A stretch of 64,000 bases of DNA from Plectrocnemia conspersa (taxonomy: Eukaryota; Arthropoda; Insecta; Trichoptera; Polycentropodidae), in NCBI GenBank assembly GCA_009617715.1, contig VTFK01000159.1:372001-436000 (forward strand), read 5' to 3'. This document shows, in pieces, positions 52,601 to 58,566 of the stretch. The translations under genes were made by a program, and so were the position numbers. The stretch's first letter is position 1. Every line of letters begins with the position of its first letter. The notes beneath the pieces were generated by a model. That model was not told the DNA's origin, did not search any database, and was given only the letters and a program-made list of their open reading frames with translations.

Positions 52601-55600
52601 TAATGTATGTGTATATAATATACGTAAAAATATATATTATGTGTTTTTATATAAAAAATAAACAATTGAACAAATTAATAATATTTAAAAAAAAATGAAA
52701 GTACCTTAATTATATATTAGTGCACTCTTGATGCATGAACAATTTTGATACTTAATTCATATTTAAAAAAAAAATATAGTAGACATCTGGAACTTCTGGT
52801 TATTGGCAGTAAAACCAAGGGCATTCGAGAGAACTAAAATTAAAAAATCACTGTTGATTATAACAGCTAGATTGAAAGATCTTTGTAGATTAGTTCTAAA
52901 CAAAATGGGTTCTGAAGTGAGAGAATTTTTAAAAAGAAAGGGGTTGCCAGTGGGTCTTTTTAAAAATTAAGGATAAGGTTAAGGTGTAACCCCAGATTTA
53001 TTGGATTCTGGTGAATCTAGGGCTTTGAAAATTCTGACAAATATAACGAGTTTCAAACTATAAAGGTTTCAATTTATGAATGCTGCATAAATTGTTTTTT
53101 ATATAAATTAACCTAATGAGTCACACCATGCCACTGACTTCTGTAAATTAACCAATATATATATTAATAAAATACGGTTGTGTAATTCATACTGATATTC
53201 TAAATTCGTTAAAATATTTTCTATAACAAAGATTCCTAGTAGATAATTTATTGTAAATATATAAACTAATAGTCTGTATTACAAATAAATTTGTGCGTAT
53301 ATTGAAACGAAATTCGTGTTTTTTAATTATTTGTGTCCCCTTTGACATTTAATAGTCTGAATAAACACTAGTTGTAAACGTAAGTTTCACGAGCAAATAT
53401 TTGATTTATTACTAACGGAAATACCCGGTGTTGCTAGATTTTATATTATTCGAAACTAGGATACATCACACATAGACTACGACATAGTATATTCCTTAAA
53501 TAATATTTTAATGCACATAAACAATGATTAATACAACTTAATCATTTGAAATGCTTGCAGGACTGAAATAAAAAATTTAATTGAGAAGAAATAAGCAGAT
53601 CATTGCTTTTAATACATTTTTTACAAAAGCCTAACCATGTTGCTAATAAAAATCATTTAGAGAATTCCTCAAAAAAAAATGTATTTGAAATATGGAGAAA
53701 AATTATTAGAACGTATTTTTATCCAGTGAAGATAGTTCAGATATCGCAGTAATTGAAGATAATGAATACGCTGGATGAGTAATTAAATAGTCAAATCACG
53801 AACAACCATAAGATTTCTCTATTTTAAAAGAAAAAACTAAATGAGTTTATGATTTTCCAATCAACTGGACAATGGACGCGAAATTTTTTTATTTATATAA
53901 ATCATTGCTGACAATAAAACATCGACAGAAAACGAGCGAGTATTCATAATAGCAGAAATATTTATCATAAAAATTGCAAACACAGGCTATTTAATTTAGC
54001 TTTAAATTCATTAGTATTTCTAATAGCTTAATTTTCTCAGCAAAAATAAAATATTTATTTATATTTTTTGTGGGTGATTGTATATTATATATTTCCTTAA
54101 AAAAATGTATTAAAAAATACGCCTTTTTATCTAAATTTGTTTTAGCAAATTACCGTGTTGGCATTTTTAACACTTAATACCTTTATACATATAAATATTT
54201 ATCATAAAAGTCCTATAATTTTATTGATAAGCAAACAAAAGTCTTGAGTCCCGAGACTTTGACATAGTCGAGACTTCAGAATCTCTATTGTGGACGCGTA
54301 CTAACAAGCTGCAAAACACAAGATTTATTAATAATTTATTTGCTTAAGCGGTCCATTTAATACATATTTAAAGGTTCTAAAATTAATTTTACCCTTGCAA
54401 GTCTTACCATATAGATTACCTCAAATAAGGTGAAAAAAATTGAGGTATTAAAGATTAAATAAACATCAATAAAATTTTACATATTATTTCTGAAACTAAA
54501 ATATGTATGAATGCACTTAGAAGGACTTATTGACGACAGATACAGTTTTTTTGTTTTTTGAGAAAATCGTATATAAGTCAAAGTCAAAGCAATTGAATAT
54601 ATATCATTTTTCAACTATAAGGACGATATTATTAAAAATGTTTACTAGAATGGGAGTATTATATAACTTTCTGTTAAGAAATGCAAAAATATTGGCTAAA
54701 GATTTAAACATAAAAATAATAGACGAAATAAGATTTTCGTTGCGTAATATTTATATACAAAAAGTGCTAAATATGATATCTAATTCACCTGTTTAGATTA
54801 TTCCACAGATCGAACGACGCTCGCGTTTATTTATATTGGTCGTGATGATGTTTTTTCTGCCATAAGGAATTTTTATGAATCGGCCGGCAAAATCTTGGAC
54901 TGTCATCGTATTATGCGCAAACTATTAATACGTCACTAGTGAAGATATTACGACTTGTAAAAATAAACCGTCCCAGTGTCGAATTTAGAATTGCCACCAA
55001 ATTCTTAGACTAGGAAATATGAAATATCCTACACTCTGAACGCGCATGAATGAATCCCGCCTTAAATCTAGCGAATGTATTAAATCGAGACTACTATTAA
55101 TAAGATATTTCGCATCTTACTGCATATATTTTTTTCACCGGTAAAATCAAAGGCGTAGCTTCGATTTTCCGATAACTAATGTATAATAGATTATTTCCAA
55201 ATGCTATTCAGAATTTTTGAAATAATAATATTAAAATAAAATCTAATAGGCAGTATCTATGCATGTATGAACATATATTTTATATTTTTCAGATATGCAT
55301 ACAAAATTATACAAATTATACATATATAGGGCTACACCACTGGTTTATTTTGGAGTTAATCTTATTTTAATCTACCGTTTTGACTTAAAAATACTTAAGG
55401 AAAATATACGACGTTTTATTATTGAATATTCGCGACCAAGTTTTTATTAAAACTTTTATATATAGAAATCTATAGTTATCTCTTAATGTTTTTCAACAAA
55501 GCTAGATCATTTTTAACTTTGTTTACTAATACAAAAAAAATAGTAAATTACATATTTTTATTTTTAATTATAAGCATTTCATTTTAACAATGACACATTT

Positions 55601-58540
55601 CTTAACTACTATGTTACACAGTTCCTTTACAATCTTAATACCGATTCATATTTAACTACTTAAACTAGACTGCATTTTATTAAGATTAGAAATATATGTA
55701 TATAAGTCATAAGTTATTCTCAAATAGATGCACAAAAGAATATTTTATTCACAAAAAAAATAAAATAAAACGATTTATAATAATAATCTACATACTGAAT
55801 TATTAATATTTACTACAGTACAAGATCAATTAATCTGCCTACAAGTTATACTGTCATTTGACATTTTCGAAATGCACTCATCCCTCGATTTGCGCAATAA
55901 TCACCTTCCAGGAAATATCGCGTAAATCGTAAACGAATTTTTTAATAAAACGATCGAGTATTCACGTTTATTTTACATTTCTTCAAAATATAATGTAAAC
56001 GAGCAAAATCTTCAGTGATGCGCGTGCACTCCAAAAGCAACTCAGGACACACTGCATGGGCAGTGGCAGAGGTTCCATATGTAAGTCAAGTACAAGAAGT
56101 GGGAGTAAGTTATTAACTCATGCGTTTATACACTGCCGCACTACAAGTGTGAAATCATAAATGTTTAATTTAGAGTTTTAAAAAACTGTTTTTTCTTAAC
56201 CGCGTTTATCGAGGGATAAGTTTATACAGTAAAAGTATTCAAAATGAACTATCAAATGAATGCATTATATGCATCCAATCTTAATCAATCGCCAGACTAC
56301 TTTGAAACTATGCAATTAACTCTTTTAATGGCATCTATATATTTTTGTCACACTAACAGTATTGATTTATTATATAATTCACACACGAGTACAAGATAGC
56401 AAATGTCAACAAAGGATCACACAAACAAGAATTACATATTTGGCCAGACATAATGCATTTGGGTAACTGATGATTTTGTGAGGAAAAATGCCTTTTACGC
56501 CATCCGACGTAAATTACTAAATATCTTTGAACAAACTAAAATACTTTCATATTTATTTTTGTCACGCGATTAACAGGAAAAAAATCCGGTGCAAAAACGT
56601 TTTCAATATGTGAGATGTGAATTATATTGTTTGTCAAAAGCAAAGAAATTCCGCCCGAAGCTCAAGCACTAATATTTCACATATAAAGTGTTTACGCAGA
56701 CATTTGTTATGATAAAAATATTTTTGTTATTAACTAATTTTTCAAGTTGAATAATATTATTTCGAAATGGAAAACGCAGATATTCTATTACCGCTTAAAT
56801 CAGCTACAATTGCTCCATTGGAACGTAGAAGACACCGAGTAATGAAAATTGTATTTAATTAAAGTAGAAATACCACGTCAGAGTAAGCACTTCTGCTTTC
56901 ACTTCCGACTTCGAACTATGCTACAATTCAGACCTTAAGCTTACAACCAGTGAAGCTCACCAAATTGACACGGACGACACCATCGAAATTTTTACTTAAG
57001 CAGTCAATCAGCATTTTCAATGCGCCTTCTAGGACCTTTCACTTTGAGCTAGAAACGAAAAAGCTTCAAGAAAGATCGCTACATAACAGTAATTAATCAA
57101 AGATCAATGACTTATACACAAACTTCAAAACAATTACATTTACTCTAATTAAATTTTACCAGAATGTACCACACTGGATCACTCACTGAGGCTCAAAAAC
57201 CTCCCTCTATAATGTTGAATTAATAATAGTATACTAAATACGTCTTACTCGTATTTTTAAAAATAGCTCAATCTATTTACTTTATTATTTTTTTGTGTTA
57301 GTATGAGTGCGATAGAGAGTTTCGATTGCACCCCTTATTCTTGACATTTGCGGCCAAGATATCAGCGCTAAATAACACTATTCTTAAACAAACCATCTAG
57401 CATTTCAATTCCTTGTAGCTAGACGCAGTGTGTCTGGTCGTTGAGAAGCTGAATGTTTTAAGCGATAGATATAATGAGCTGAGGAAGTATCATGTGTATT
57501 TGTTTTGTATTTTTAATTTTACAAAACATATTGTGCATATTTGTAATTATAATATGTATATGTATATATAAATATGAATACATGTTTAAATATTAGCAGA
57601 TTTATGGCATATGTATGTATGTATATATTATATGTTACAGTGAATTTATATTTTCACTATTATATATATAATTTTACTAAACAGAACTGTTAACATGTAT
57701 CAAACAATTGATTTATAATTTTCCTGTGCAATATCAGTGAAACTGTATTTATTAACTGCGCGTATGACTCGGTATATGTCCGTTCGGAACATTTATTTTA
57801 TAACTATGTTTTATAAATAACTAATAGACGTTAGTGTAATTATATGCTGCTCTAAACTGTCATTGAAACTCAATTTGAATTTATATACAGTTTTAGAACT
57901 TTCATTTGATTAGGTTTGGGTTTAAACAGCAAATTAATATTTCACAATTATAAAATTAAGTTTCAATGACAGTTTAGAGTAGCATATAATTTCACTAGCA
58001 CCTATCAGTAAAATTATATTTCCGCTAGTAAATATATGTATAATATATATCTACAGGTAAAAATGTATTCGGATATGATTTCAATAAAACGCAAGTGAAA
58101 ATATGACTTAACTGGTAATACAAATTCATTGTAGCATATTCATATGTATTTGTATGAAATGTTTAAGTAACTATTATGTAAAAAGAATGTCATGCACATT
58201 TGGGAAACCTGTCAAGTCAGATTTGTAATAAACAAATATTTATTTACTGGTGTGCAACTTTGCTTGTACTTTTCCAAGCACTTTACAATTATTACATGTA
58301 TATATTTGTGTATTTACATTGAAAACAAACTTAAGCCCTTTGTATATATTATGTTAAGTATTTAAAGTAAAGCTAAACGTATTTAAAATTATAGTTTGTA
58401 TACCTATTCCATTGGGAATTTGGATCGACGATCGAAGATACATCGACATCTTTCGGCTTCGGCAGTAAGCTTTCTCGTTGAGGTTTCCCATTTAAGCCGC
58501 TTGGCGGCAGTAGTGGCGGCGACCGCGAACGGGACGACAT
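4391..58540 (-). CDS. ARHGEF17: Rho guanine nucleotide exchange factor 17-like gene, whole coding span (19 exons)
   Basis: This is a spliced gene. Family knowledge: ARHGEF17/TEM4 activates Rho GTPases through a DH-PH unit and has an actin-associated N-terminal region and a C-terminal propeller. Seen: 19 exons with GT-AG borders whose phases agree throughout, totalling 5178 nt (1725 residues). Residues 1-789 are Pro/Ser/Arg-rich; about 793-960 is the DH domain with TERSYV (CR1) and KPVQKFPRYELLIQRL (CR3); about 1005-1150 is PH-like with ALFLFSDLLLITS; about 1195-1725 is WD40-like, with KTRAGLQFTCAAPT, VCNSDGYVGQVC, PAVTKMLAGCDDIIRQHKAA and LVISGGDGYEDF, ending STNHLLLWRV. The domain order and closing residues fit ARHGEF17 better than ARHGEF10. 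Introns 1, 2 and 3 are 7.8, 25.5 and 11.3 kb and filled with transposons. It likely acts at the cortex and actin stress fibres (inference). The structure is predicted, without transcript support. Confidence 0.93.
4744..4899 (-). CDS. ARHGEF17: RhoGEF17-like exon 18 (propeller blade)
   Basis: 156 nt, residues 1580-1631. It contains CDDIIRQHKAACLRVTSLMA and CKELLWVGTSAGVLLT, followed by a Pro-rich stretch (PASPPRPPTPP). The acceptor is TTTTTTAAG and the donor TGCG|GTACGT. Confidence 0.94.
4900..6448. other. Intron 17, enlarged by a mariner fossil
   Basis: 1549 bp against about 70 bp for neighbouring introns. A plus-strand mariner relic fills about 5105-5720. The remainder is AT-rich; a CAGTGCTCTTCAACC at 5818 resembles a hAT terminus, but no matching end was found. 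Confidence 0.6.
5105..5720 (+). mobile_element. Decayed mariner-family transposase
   Basis: Conceptual translation with frame changes and stops gives mariner landmarks in order: a helix-turn-helix-like KMVSEFFV, a PRGRTS block near 5210, TVEELAKNLQFTH (5291-5332), and VPHELSKN (5395-5418), the WVPHEL hallmark. The catalytic D,D34D part is too decayed to read. It is inactive and lies in the sense opposite to the host gene. Confidence 0.65.
6449..6629 (-). CDS. ARHGEF17: RhoGEF17-like exon 17 (propeller blade)
   Basis: 181 nt, residues 1520-1579. It begins VEETFQVSGDPSKPISHMAI and contains SGLGIWVALHNTAILKCYHA and APAVTKMLA, all close to the vertebrate protein. The acceptor is CTTTTTAG and the donor GCAG|GTTTGT. 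Confidence 0.94.
6704..6837 (-). CDS. ARHGEF17: RhoGEF17-like exon 16 (propeller blade)
   Basis: 134 nt, residues 1475-1519. It contains SVSSPVTKLLLSGGKLWCAQ and HTHIKIINPSSVQ. The acceptor is ATTTTCAG and the donor CAG|GTTTGA, a weak donor outside GT. The phase is 0 at the end. Confidence 0.92.
7056..7123 (-). CDS. ARHGEF17: RhoGEF17-like exon 15 (propeller blade)
   Basis: 68 nt, residues 1452-1474, YYENKVFVSLANGDIVVYVR then DN. The VSLANGDIVVY strand pair is characteristic of the ARHGEF10/17 propeller. The acceptor is TTTATAG and the donor AATG|GTAAGT. Confidence 0.93.
7193..7361 (-). CDS. ARHGEF17: RhoGEF17-like exon 14 (propeller blade)
   Basis: 169 nt, residues 1396-1451. It contains PTMWLGTEDGCIHVYNCSDN and KVKIQHASGVHCIV. 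WLGTEDGCIHVYN is a typical blade of this propeller. The donor is TTGT|GTATGT; a second GT five bases upstream on the plus strand was excluded because it would bring a stop into the next exon. Confidence 0.94.
7449..7660 (-). CDS. ARHGEF17: RhoGEF17-like exon 13 (Ser/Asn/acidic loop)
   Basis: 212 nt, residues 1325-1395. It opens SSSSSDEDEEGSSAENLNDN and is Asn/Ser/Thr-rich to the end. Low complexity, likely a surface insertion between propeller blades. The acceptor is ATATTTTAG and the donor AGCA|GTACGT. Phases match exons 12 and 14. Confidence 0.8.
7726..7818 (-). CDS. ARHGEF17: RhoGEF17-like exon 12 (propeller insertion loop)
   Basis: 93 nt, residues 1294-1324, LNRQNFSNSKAGISISIQDT then DEGSQNIRLE. 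Polar and probably disordered, so supported by phase and splice sites (TTATTTCAG acceptor, AAAG|GTAATA donor) rather than by domain similarity. Confidence 0.8.
7819..9638. other. Intron 11, holds a MITE
   Basis: 1820 bp, AT-rich. The only structure seen is the inverted-repeat element at 9199-9410. No open frame is supported. Confidence 0.6.
9199..9410. mobile_element. MITE with long terminal inverted repeats (Tc1/mariner-type)
   Basis: The two arms mirror each other over about 90 bp. Each terminus reads CTATAGTCTATTTATTTTCA inward, then GTGCGCAATAACATC, TTAACGCGTAA and AAAATGTGCTCTTAAATTT. The centre holds GATTGGTCGTTC. A TA dinucleotide lies at each end, consistent with a Tc1/mariner-type 2-bp duplication. 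There is no coding capacity. Confidence 0.75.
9639..9805 (-). CDS. ARHGEF17: RhoGEF17-like exon 11 (propeller blade)
   Basis: 167 nt, residues 1239-1293. It begins VCNSDGYVGQVCVLTLQPEP, includes CNGVCNARILCVACIP, then a Pro run and a Ser-rich stretch. The acceptor is TTCACAG and the donor ACAAC|GTAAGT. The following intron is long (1.8 kb) because a MITE sits in it. Confidence 0.94.
9879..10012 (-). CDS. ARHGEF17: RhoGEF17-like exon 10 (propeller start)
   Basis: 134 nt, residues 1194-1238. It contains PEFISSVPIRKTRAGLQFTC and AAPTLAIGPNLTRDVW. KTRAGLQFTCAAPT is a strong ARHGEF17 signature at the entry to the WD40-like propeller. The acceptor is ATATTTTAG and the donor TGG|GTGAGT (phase 0). 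Confidence 0.94.
10082..10173 (-). CDS. ARHGEF17: RhoGEF17-like exon 9 (linker to propeller)
   Basis: 92 nt, residues 1163-1193, SNGMENLSVIFSKPEKRTSW then EEIFNETKQKM. The segment links the PH-like module to the propeller. The acceptor is TTCATTTCAG and the donor ATGG|GTATAT. Confidence 0.9.
10244..10466 (-). CDS. ARHGEF17: RhoGEF17-like exon 8 (helical segment after PH strands)
   Basis: 223 nt, residues 1089-1162. It begins AKDENLRRIMSEMETLTEDV and is heptad-like and rich in Leu, Glu and Arg (MITSLERQLSERQSS), consistent with the long helix that closes the PH-like module. The acceptor is TATTCCAG and the donor CTC|GTAAAC. Confidence 0.92.
10533..10624 (-). CDS. ARHGEF17: RhoGEF17-like exon 7 (PH-like domain)
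   Basis: 92 nt, residues 1058-1088, SCPGSLASTLEANKYKLLMR then ISLDDLEILK. NKYKLLMRISLDD corresponds to the SKYKMLWKLPLED segment I recall in vertebrate ARHGEF17. The acceptor is TTTTGTAG and the donor AAAAG|GTACAA. The reading phase is kept on both sides. Confidence 0.9.
10692..11007 (-). CDS. ARHGEF17: RhoGEF17-like exon 6 (DH end, PH start)
   Basis: 316 nt, residues 953-1057, from EPSHPDHQMLIEAQKEIHEL to RTGTIRKPSA. The first part is the last DH helix and a Gln/Glu-rich linker. FLRHDTV followed by ERALFLFSDLLLITS marks the first strands of the PH-like domain. The donor is GCATT|GTAAGC, ending two bases into a codon. Confidence 0.93.
11073..11301 (-). CDS. ARHGEF17: RhoGEF17-like exon 5 (DH domain, CR3)
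   Basis: 229 nt, starts in phase 0 and ends one base into a codon; residues 877-952. It begins FAKPSVMETYTSFINNWKKA and contains KPVQKFPRYELLIQRLIKHT, the most conserved DH helix, which packs on the GTPase. The acceptor is CCATTAG and the donor ACAG|GTAGAT. The intron on its 3' side is 65 bp. Confidence 0.94.
11372..11554 (-). CDS. ARHGEF17: RhoGEF17-like exon 4 (DH domain)
   Basis: 183 nt, phase 0 at both ends, residues 816-876. It begins KYLQPLKSPENVGLVDAALV and continues through DEIFYQVPAILTLHEVFL, a segment close to vertebrate ARHGEF17 (KYMQPLK, LVDEIF and HEQFL as I recall it). The acceptor is TTTTTTCACAG and the donor GTG|GTGAGT. Confidence 0.94.
14885..15245. other. GC-rich island, origin unknown
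   Basis: About 350 bp of markedly higher GC next to the Mutator-like element. A minus-strand frame of 115 codons spans it without known motifs. It includes a directly repeated GTTGGGCAAG near 14901, CTCTCTCG/GAGAGAG tracts and many CpGs. It could be a transposon leader, an enhancer or a promoter. Confidence 0.3.
15288..15385 (+). repeat. Left subterminal array of 15-bp units
   Basis: Six degenerate copies of GACGGTCAATTGGGC in direct orientation. The unit length is divisible by three, so a plus-strand frame through it reads as repeats of QLGDG; this is treated as incidental. Confidence 0.8.
15529..15642 (-). pseudogene. Relic of a FLYWCH-type transposase N-terminus
   Basis: A 37-codon minus-strand ORF: MDNSDTLSQKDKEKYFWNGY followed by LYKKNRPKNFYKSFEVQ. 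The pattern of a charged lead-in, then NGYLYKKNR and NFYKSFE, resembles the first strands of FLYWCH zinc fingers found at the start of Mutator-like transposases of insects (family knowledge). The Cys/His ligands and the rest of the protein are missing. It is not expected to be functional. Confidence 0.4.
15903..16421 (+). repeat. Three tandem repeats of about 173 bp
   Basis: Copies start at 15903, 16079 and 16252 (spacings 176 and 173). Each begins GCGCTAGTT, contains TAACTACCCTATCTAG or a close variant and ATGCGATTTTTG, and ends near AAACATTTATCAG. Divergence among copies is moderate. The array lies inside the Mutator-like element. Confidence 0.85.
16735..16839 (-). repeat. Right subterminal array of 15-bp units
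   Basis: Seven degenerate copies of GCCCAATTGACCGTC, the reverse complement of the left array unit. With the left array it forms compound terminal inverted repeats. Confidence 0.8.
17320..17560. promoter_or_regulatory. CpG-rich patch with a perfect CRE palindrome
   Basis: A GC-rich block in AT-rich intron, with TGACGTCA at 17376-17383, CGATCGCGCGC at 17330 and GCCGCCGTCCGGACGGC nearby. It may be an enhancer or an unannotated promoter; no exon is supported. Confidence 0.25.
22832..22909 (-). CDS. ARHGEF17: RhoGEF17-like exon 3 (DH domain start)
   Basis: 78 nt, phase 0 at both ends, residues 790-815, read as DTRTHVVVELYDTERSYVEA and then LQILVL. The acceptor is TTTTTTCCAG and the donor CTG|GTGAGT. 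It carries conserved region 1 of the DH domain: the TERSYV segment holds the Glu that usually contacts the GTPase switch I (family knowledge). It lies alone between an 11-kb and a 25-kb intron. It is the first exon shared by the long and the proposed short isoform. Confidence 0.92.
22910..28200. other. Intron between exon 3 and the alternative first exon
   Basis: AT-rich. It holds a LINE fossil (26980-27582), a 22-base T run at 24799-24820, a small GC-rich patch at 24610-24725 of unknown origin, and a near-perfect 11-bp-arm hairpin at 25745-25768. No host exon was seen. Confidence 0.5.
26980..27582 (+). mobile_element. Decayed non-LTR retrotransposon 3' end
   Basis: Translation with frame changes gives the late reverse-transcriptase motif LKLNENKTKYM near 27120, then GEILDKKLNF near 27240 and ILRTIRKNKN near 27375, in the order seen in Jockey/CR1-type elements. 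The region ends in an A/T tail of ATAAA-like units (27535-27582). Heavily decayed. Confidence 0.6.
28201..28350 (-). CDS. ARHGEF17: RhoGEF17-like alternative first exon (short isoform)
   Basis: Minus strand: ATG followed by 50 sense codons, beginning MSSANLRDGLRLRLSDPCPA and ending in CCG|GTAAGT, a near-consensus donor in phase 0. That is the phase needed to enter exon 3 (22909). An in-frame TAA lies two codons upstream of the ATG, so the reading frame starts here. A 10-codon uORF (28412-28380) precedes it. The product would be 986 residues: this 50-residue leader, then DH, PH and propeller. An AG directly before the ATG means a cassette exon joined in phase to exon 2 is also possible, but there is no pyrimidine tract. 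The leader has an acidic Ser patch and no known domain. Confidence 0.6.
29111..29321. mobile_element. hAT MITE with exact 8-bp duplication
   Basis: The termini are CAGTGGCGTAGCTAGG and, inverted, CTGTGGCGTAGCAATGG. The element is flanked by ATTGCTAT on both sides (29103-29110 and 29322-29329). The interior has C-runs and GGGGCGG/CCGCCC blocks. The 8-bp duplication and CAG ends fit hAT. Confidence 0.85.
32637..33190. mobile_element. Inverted-repeat element nested in the SINE-like insertion
   Basis: Termini read ATAATTGAATATGCGACGCG inward from both ends, followed by GTTGTAAG (right arm with a 7-bp insertion). The interior is AT-rich without coding capacity. The superfamily is undetermined. 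Confidence 0.6.
33287..33358 (-). repeat. tRNA-like sequence with pol III A and B boxes
   Basis: Minus strand: A box TAGCGTAGTCCG (33344-33333, one mismatch) and B box GGTTCGAGCCC (33300-33290, perfect consensus), at tRNA-like spacing. The T arm nearly pairs, but the seven bases of the acceptor stem do not, so this is a SINE head or tRNA pseudogene, not a functional tRNA. Confidence 0.55.
34800..35215. promoter_or_regulatory. CpG-rich island in intron 2
   Basis: About 400 bp with many CpGs in surrounding AT-rich DNA. A minus-strand ORF of 55 codons (35077-34910) begins MEIPRACVVRNVETTPARNG. Overlapping frames exist on both strands, as expected for GC-rich DNA. It could be an alternative promoter of the RhoGEF gene or of an unseen transcript; no matching-phase donor stands out. 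Confidence 0.3.
35600..36418 (+). mobile_element. Tigger/pogo transposase fossil, copy 2
   Basis: Collinear with copy 1 but uninterrupted. It has LKSK then LPRKAVLLIDN (about 35705-35750, catalytic-Asp region) and YDGLINF (about 35873). Ends near TTTGGATTATC, resembling Tigger termini. A hAT MITE lies 28 bp downstream. Confidence 0.6.
36447..36708. mobile_element. hAT MITE with exact 8-bp duplication
   Basis: Termini CAATGGTCGGCAAACTT and, inverted, CAGAGGTCGGCAAAGTG; flanked by GCCTAGAT at 36439-36446 and 36709-36716. The interior has GAGCCGCATGCGGCTC, a recurring hAT-MITE internal palindrome. Confidence 0.88.
39085..39118. repeat. Perfect hairpin, 13-bp arms, 8-base loop
   Basis: GGGTGTAATAAAA and its exact complement flank TAACTTAC. 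No T run follows. It may be a MITE remnant. Confidence 0.7.
40440..40720 (+). mobile_element. Fragment of a hAT-type transposase (GTF2I/ZBED-like)
   Basis: Broken translation gives TDDEFVKEFLESVAKK, then SYSIALDE and, after a frame change, DVTDSLAYCEELNLILRI. The ALDE-TDVTD order resembles the first catalytic-Asp region of hAT transposases of the ZBED/GTF2IRD2 type. Short and decayed. Confidence 0.45.
42890..42922. mobile_element. Tigger-type terminus
   Basis: Contains CGGATAATCGAGAGTACACTG followed by TA, close to the terminal inverted repeat of Tigger/pogo elements, with a second GGATAATC 19 bp before. The partner end was not found. Confidence 0.5.
43180..43450. promoter_or_regulatory. GC-rich patch with E2F-like and CRE sites
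   Basis: TTGGCGCGAAA at 43235-43245 matches the E2F/DP core, and TGACGTCA at 43287-43294 is a perfect CRE. The local GC rise is sharp. Candidate promoter or enhancer within intron 2; no exon shown. Confidence 0.3.
45754..45967. mobile_element. hAT MITE
   Basis: Starts CAGGGGTGGCCAGCCC and ends GGGTTGGCCACCCCAA (last two bases mutated from TG). Imperfect 8-bp flanks CTTTAAAC and CTTGAAAG (6 of 8). The interior has GCCGCATGCGGCCCGCGGG. Confidence 0.78.
46279..46331. mobile_element. Terminal fragment of a second hAT MITE
   Basis: Ends GGGCCGCGCTTTGCTGACTCCTG, preceded by a GAGCCGGATTCGGCTC palindrome as in related MITEs. The left end was not identified. Confidence 0.55.
46440..46760. promoter_or_regulatory. 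GC-rich patch in intron 2
   Basis: Includes GACGCGCCGGCGTTACGCC and CCCGCGGCAGCCGCGC. On the minus strand ATGAACATGACCGAAATAAA continues to CTGAG|GTGACT, a possible donor, but its phase (2) does not fit exon 3 or exon 2. Candidate promoter only. Confidence 0.22.
48391..50620 (-). CDS. ARHGEF17: RhoGEF17-like exon 2, large N-terminal Pro/Ser-rich exon
   Basis: A single 2230-nt open exon encodes residues 46-789. The acceptor is TTGTTGTAG|G and the donor AAA|GTGAGC. It holds an Ala/Arg/Pro-rich start with a proline run (about residues 145-159, SH3-ligand-like), a basophilic-kinase or 14-3-3-like FRSASFSQVDFD (about 184-195), acidic Ser-rich stretches, and a basic-aromatic block KRRKGIYIAKWP (about 425-436). 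No globular domain is evident, as expected for the N-terminal half of ARHGEF17, which binds actin in vertebrates (family knowledge). The exon is far richer in GC than its flanks, most of all in its first 350 bases, so long antisense ORFs appear over it. Confidence 0.9.
50694..50890. mobile_element. hAT MITE next to the exon 2 acceptor
   Basis: Starts CAGGGGTCCCCAAAC and ends GTTTGGTGACCCTTG, inverted copies with two mismatches. Begins 73 bp upstream (in the gene's direction) of the exon 2 acceptor. No clear duplication. Confidence 0.68.
51288..51345. repeat. Perfect hairpin, 19-bp arms
   Basis: CCTAACCTAATGAAAGTTC and its exact complement are separated by 20 bases. The right arm leads into the dispersed repeat shared with 57821-58068. 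Confidence 0.75.
51326..51490 (+). repeat. Dispersed repeat, copy A
   Basis: Shares GGAACTTTCATTAGGTTAGG, TAGGTTTGGGTTT, GCATATAATTTCACTAGCAC and CGCTAGTA blocks in the same order with 57889-58068. Non-coding; probably a MITE family. Confidence 0.65.
51675..51945 (+). mobile_element. Pogo-like DDE transposase fragment
   Basis: Broken translation: ILDGQYSHT (from 51736), then VIELSLQNHVAMVCLPPYST and HKMQLLD, then WLRNNPGRVIAIHKICE-like sequence with frame changes. This is the second catalytic-Asp block of pogo-superfamily transposases common in insects. The N- and C-terminal parts are missing. Confidence 0.7.
51955..52695 (+). mobile_element. Decayed Jockey-type LINE
   Basis: ALFADDTTIL with FADDTT at 51982-51999 is the reverse-transcriptase catalytic box. 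Downstream come KLLIFKSIIRPAFSHASLVW near 52314-52370 and a TPWFIRI-like block near 52430, matching the C-terminal order of Jockey/R1-type proteins. Stops and frameshifts throughout. Abuts the pogo fragment. Confidence 0.7.
52770..52985 (+). mobile_element. Tigger transposase fragment, copy 3
   Basis: LLVIGSKTKG near 52795 corresponds to the LLVIGKS motif of Tigger, and VREFLKRKGLPVG near 52917-52955 to its FLKEKGLP motif. The stretch between is compressed and frameshifted. Confidence 0.55.
57821..58068 (+). repeat. Dispersed repeat, copy B, with inverted ends
   Basis: 57821-57887 and 58008-57945 are inverted copies centred on TATGCTGCTCTAAACTGTCA. The right part (57889-58068) is collinear with copy A. 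Non-coding, MITE-like. Confidence 0.65.
58404..58540 (-). CDS. ARHGEF17: RhoGEF17-like exon 1 (start codon, long isoform)
   Basis: Encodes residues 1-45 plus two bases of codon 46, beginning MSSRSRSPPLLPPSGLNGKP and ending DPNSQWN. The donor is AG|GTATAC, weak at positions +4 and +5. The phase (two bases) matches the exon 2 acceptor exactly and makes an Arg codon. The start was chosen as the first ATG in this frame; two upstream ATGs in other frames form short uORFs. No known domain. The exon is rich in Ser, Pro and Arg. Confidence 0.75.
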
Positions 58541-58566
58541 GTCGGTAAAGCAGATGACTGTTCCAT
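58492..58566 (-). CDS. Upstream ORF overlapping the RhoGEF start codon
   Basis: A 24-codon minus-strand uORF starts 26 nt before the main ATG and runs out of frame past it. A two-codon uORF (ATGAGGTGA, 58574-58566) directly precedes it with an overlapping TGATG. If present in the mRNA, these would lower initiation at 58540. No conservation data. Confidence 0.3.
   Translation of the reverse strand: MEQSSALPTCRPVRGRRHYCRQAA

Larger units (their letters stand above)
50621..58403. other. Intron 1 (7.8 kb)
   Basis: Holds a hAT MITE beside the exon 2 acceptor, a dispersed repeat in two copies, and pogo, Jockey and Tigger fossils. 53060-57800 shows only AT-rich sequence with no recognised element. 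Confidence 0.5.
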
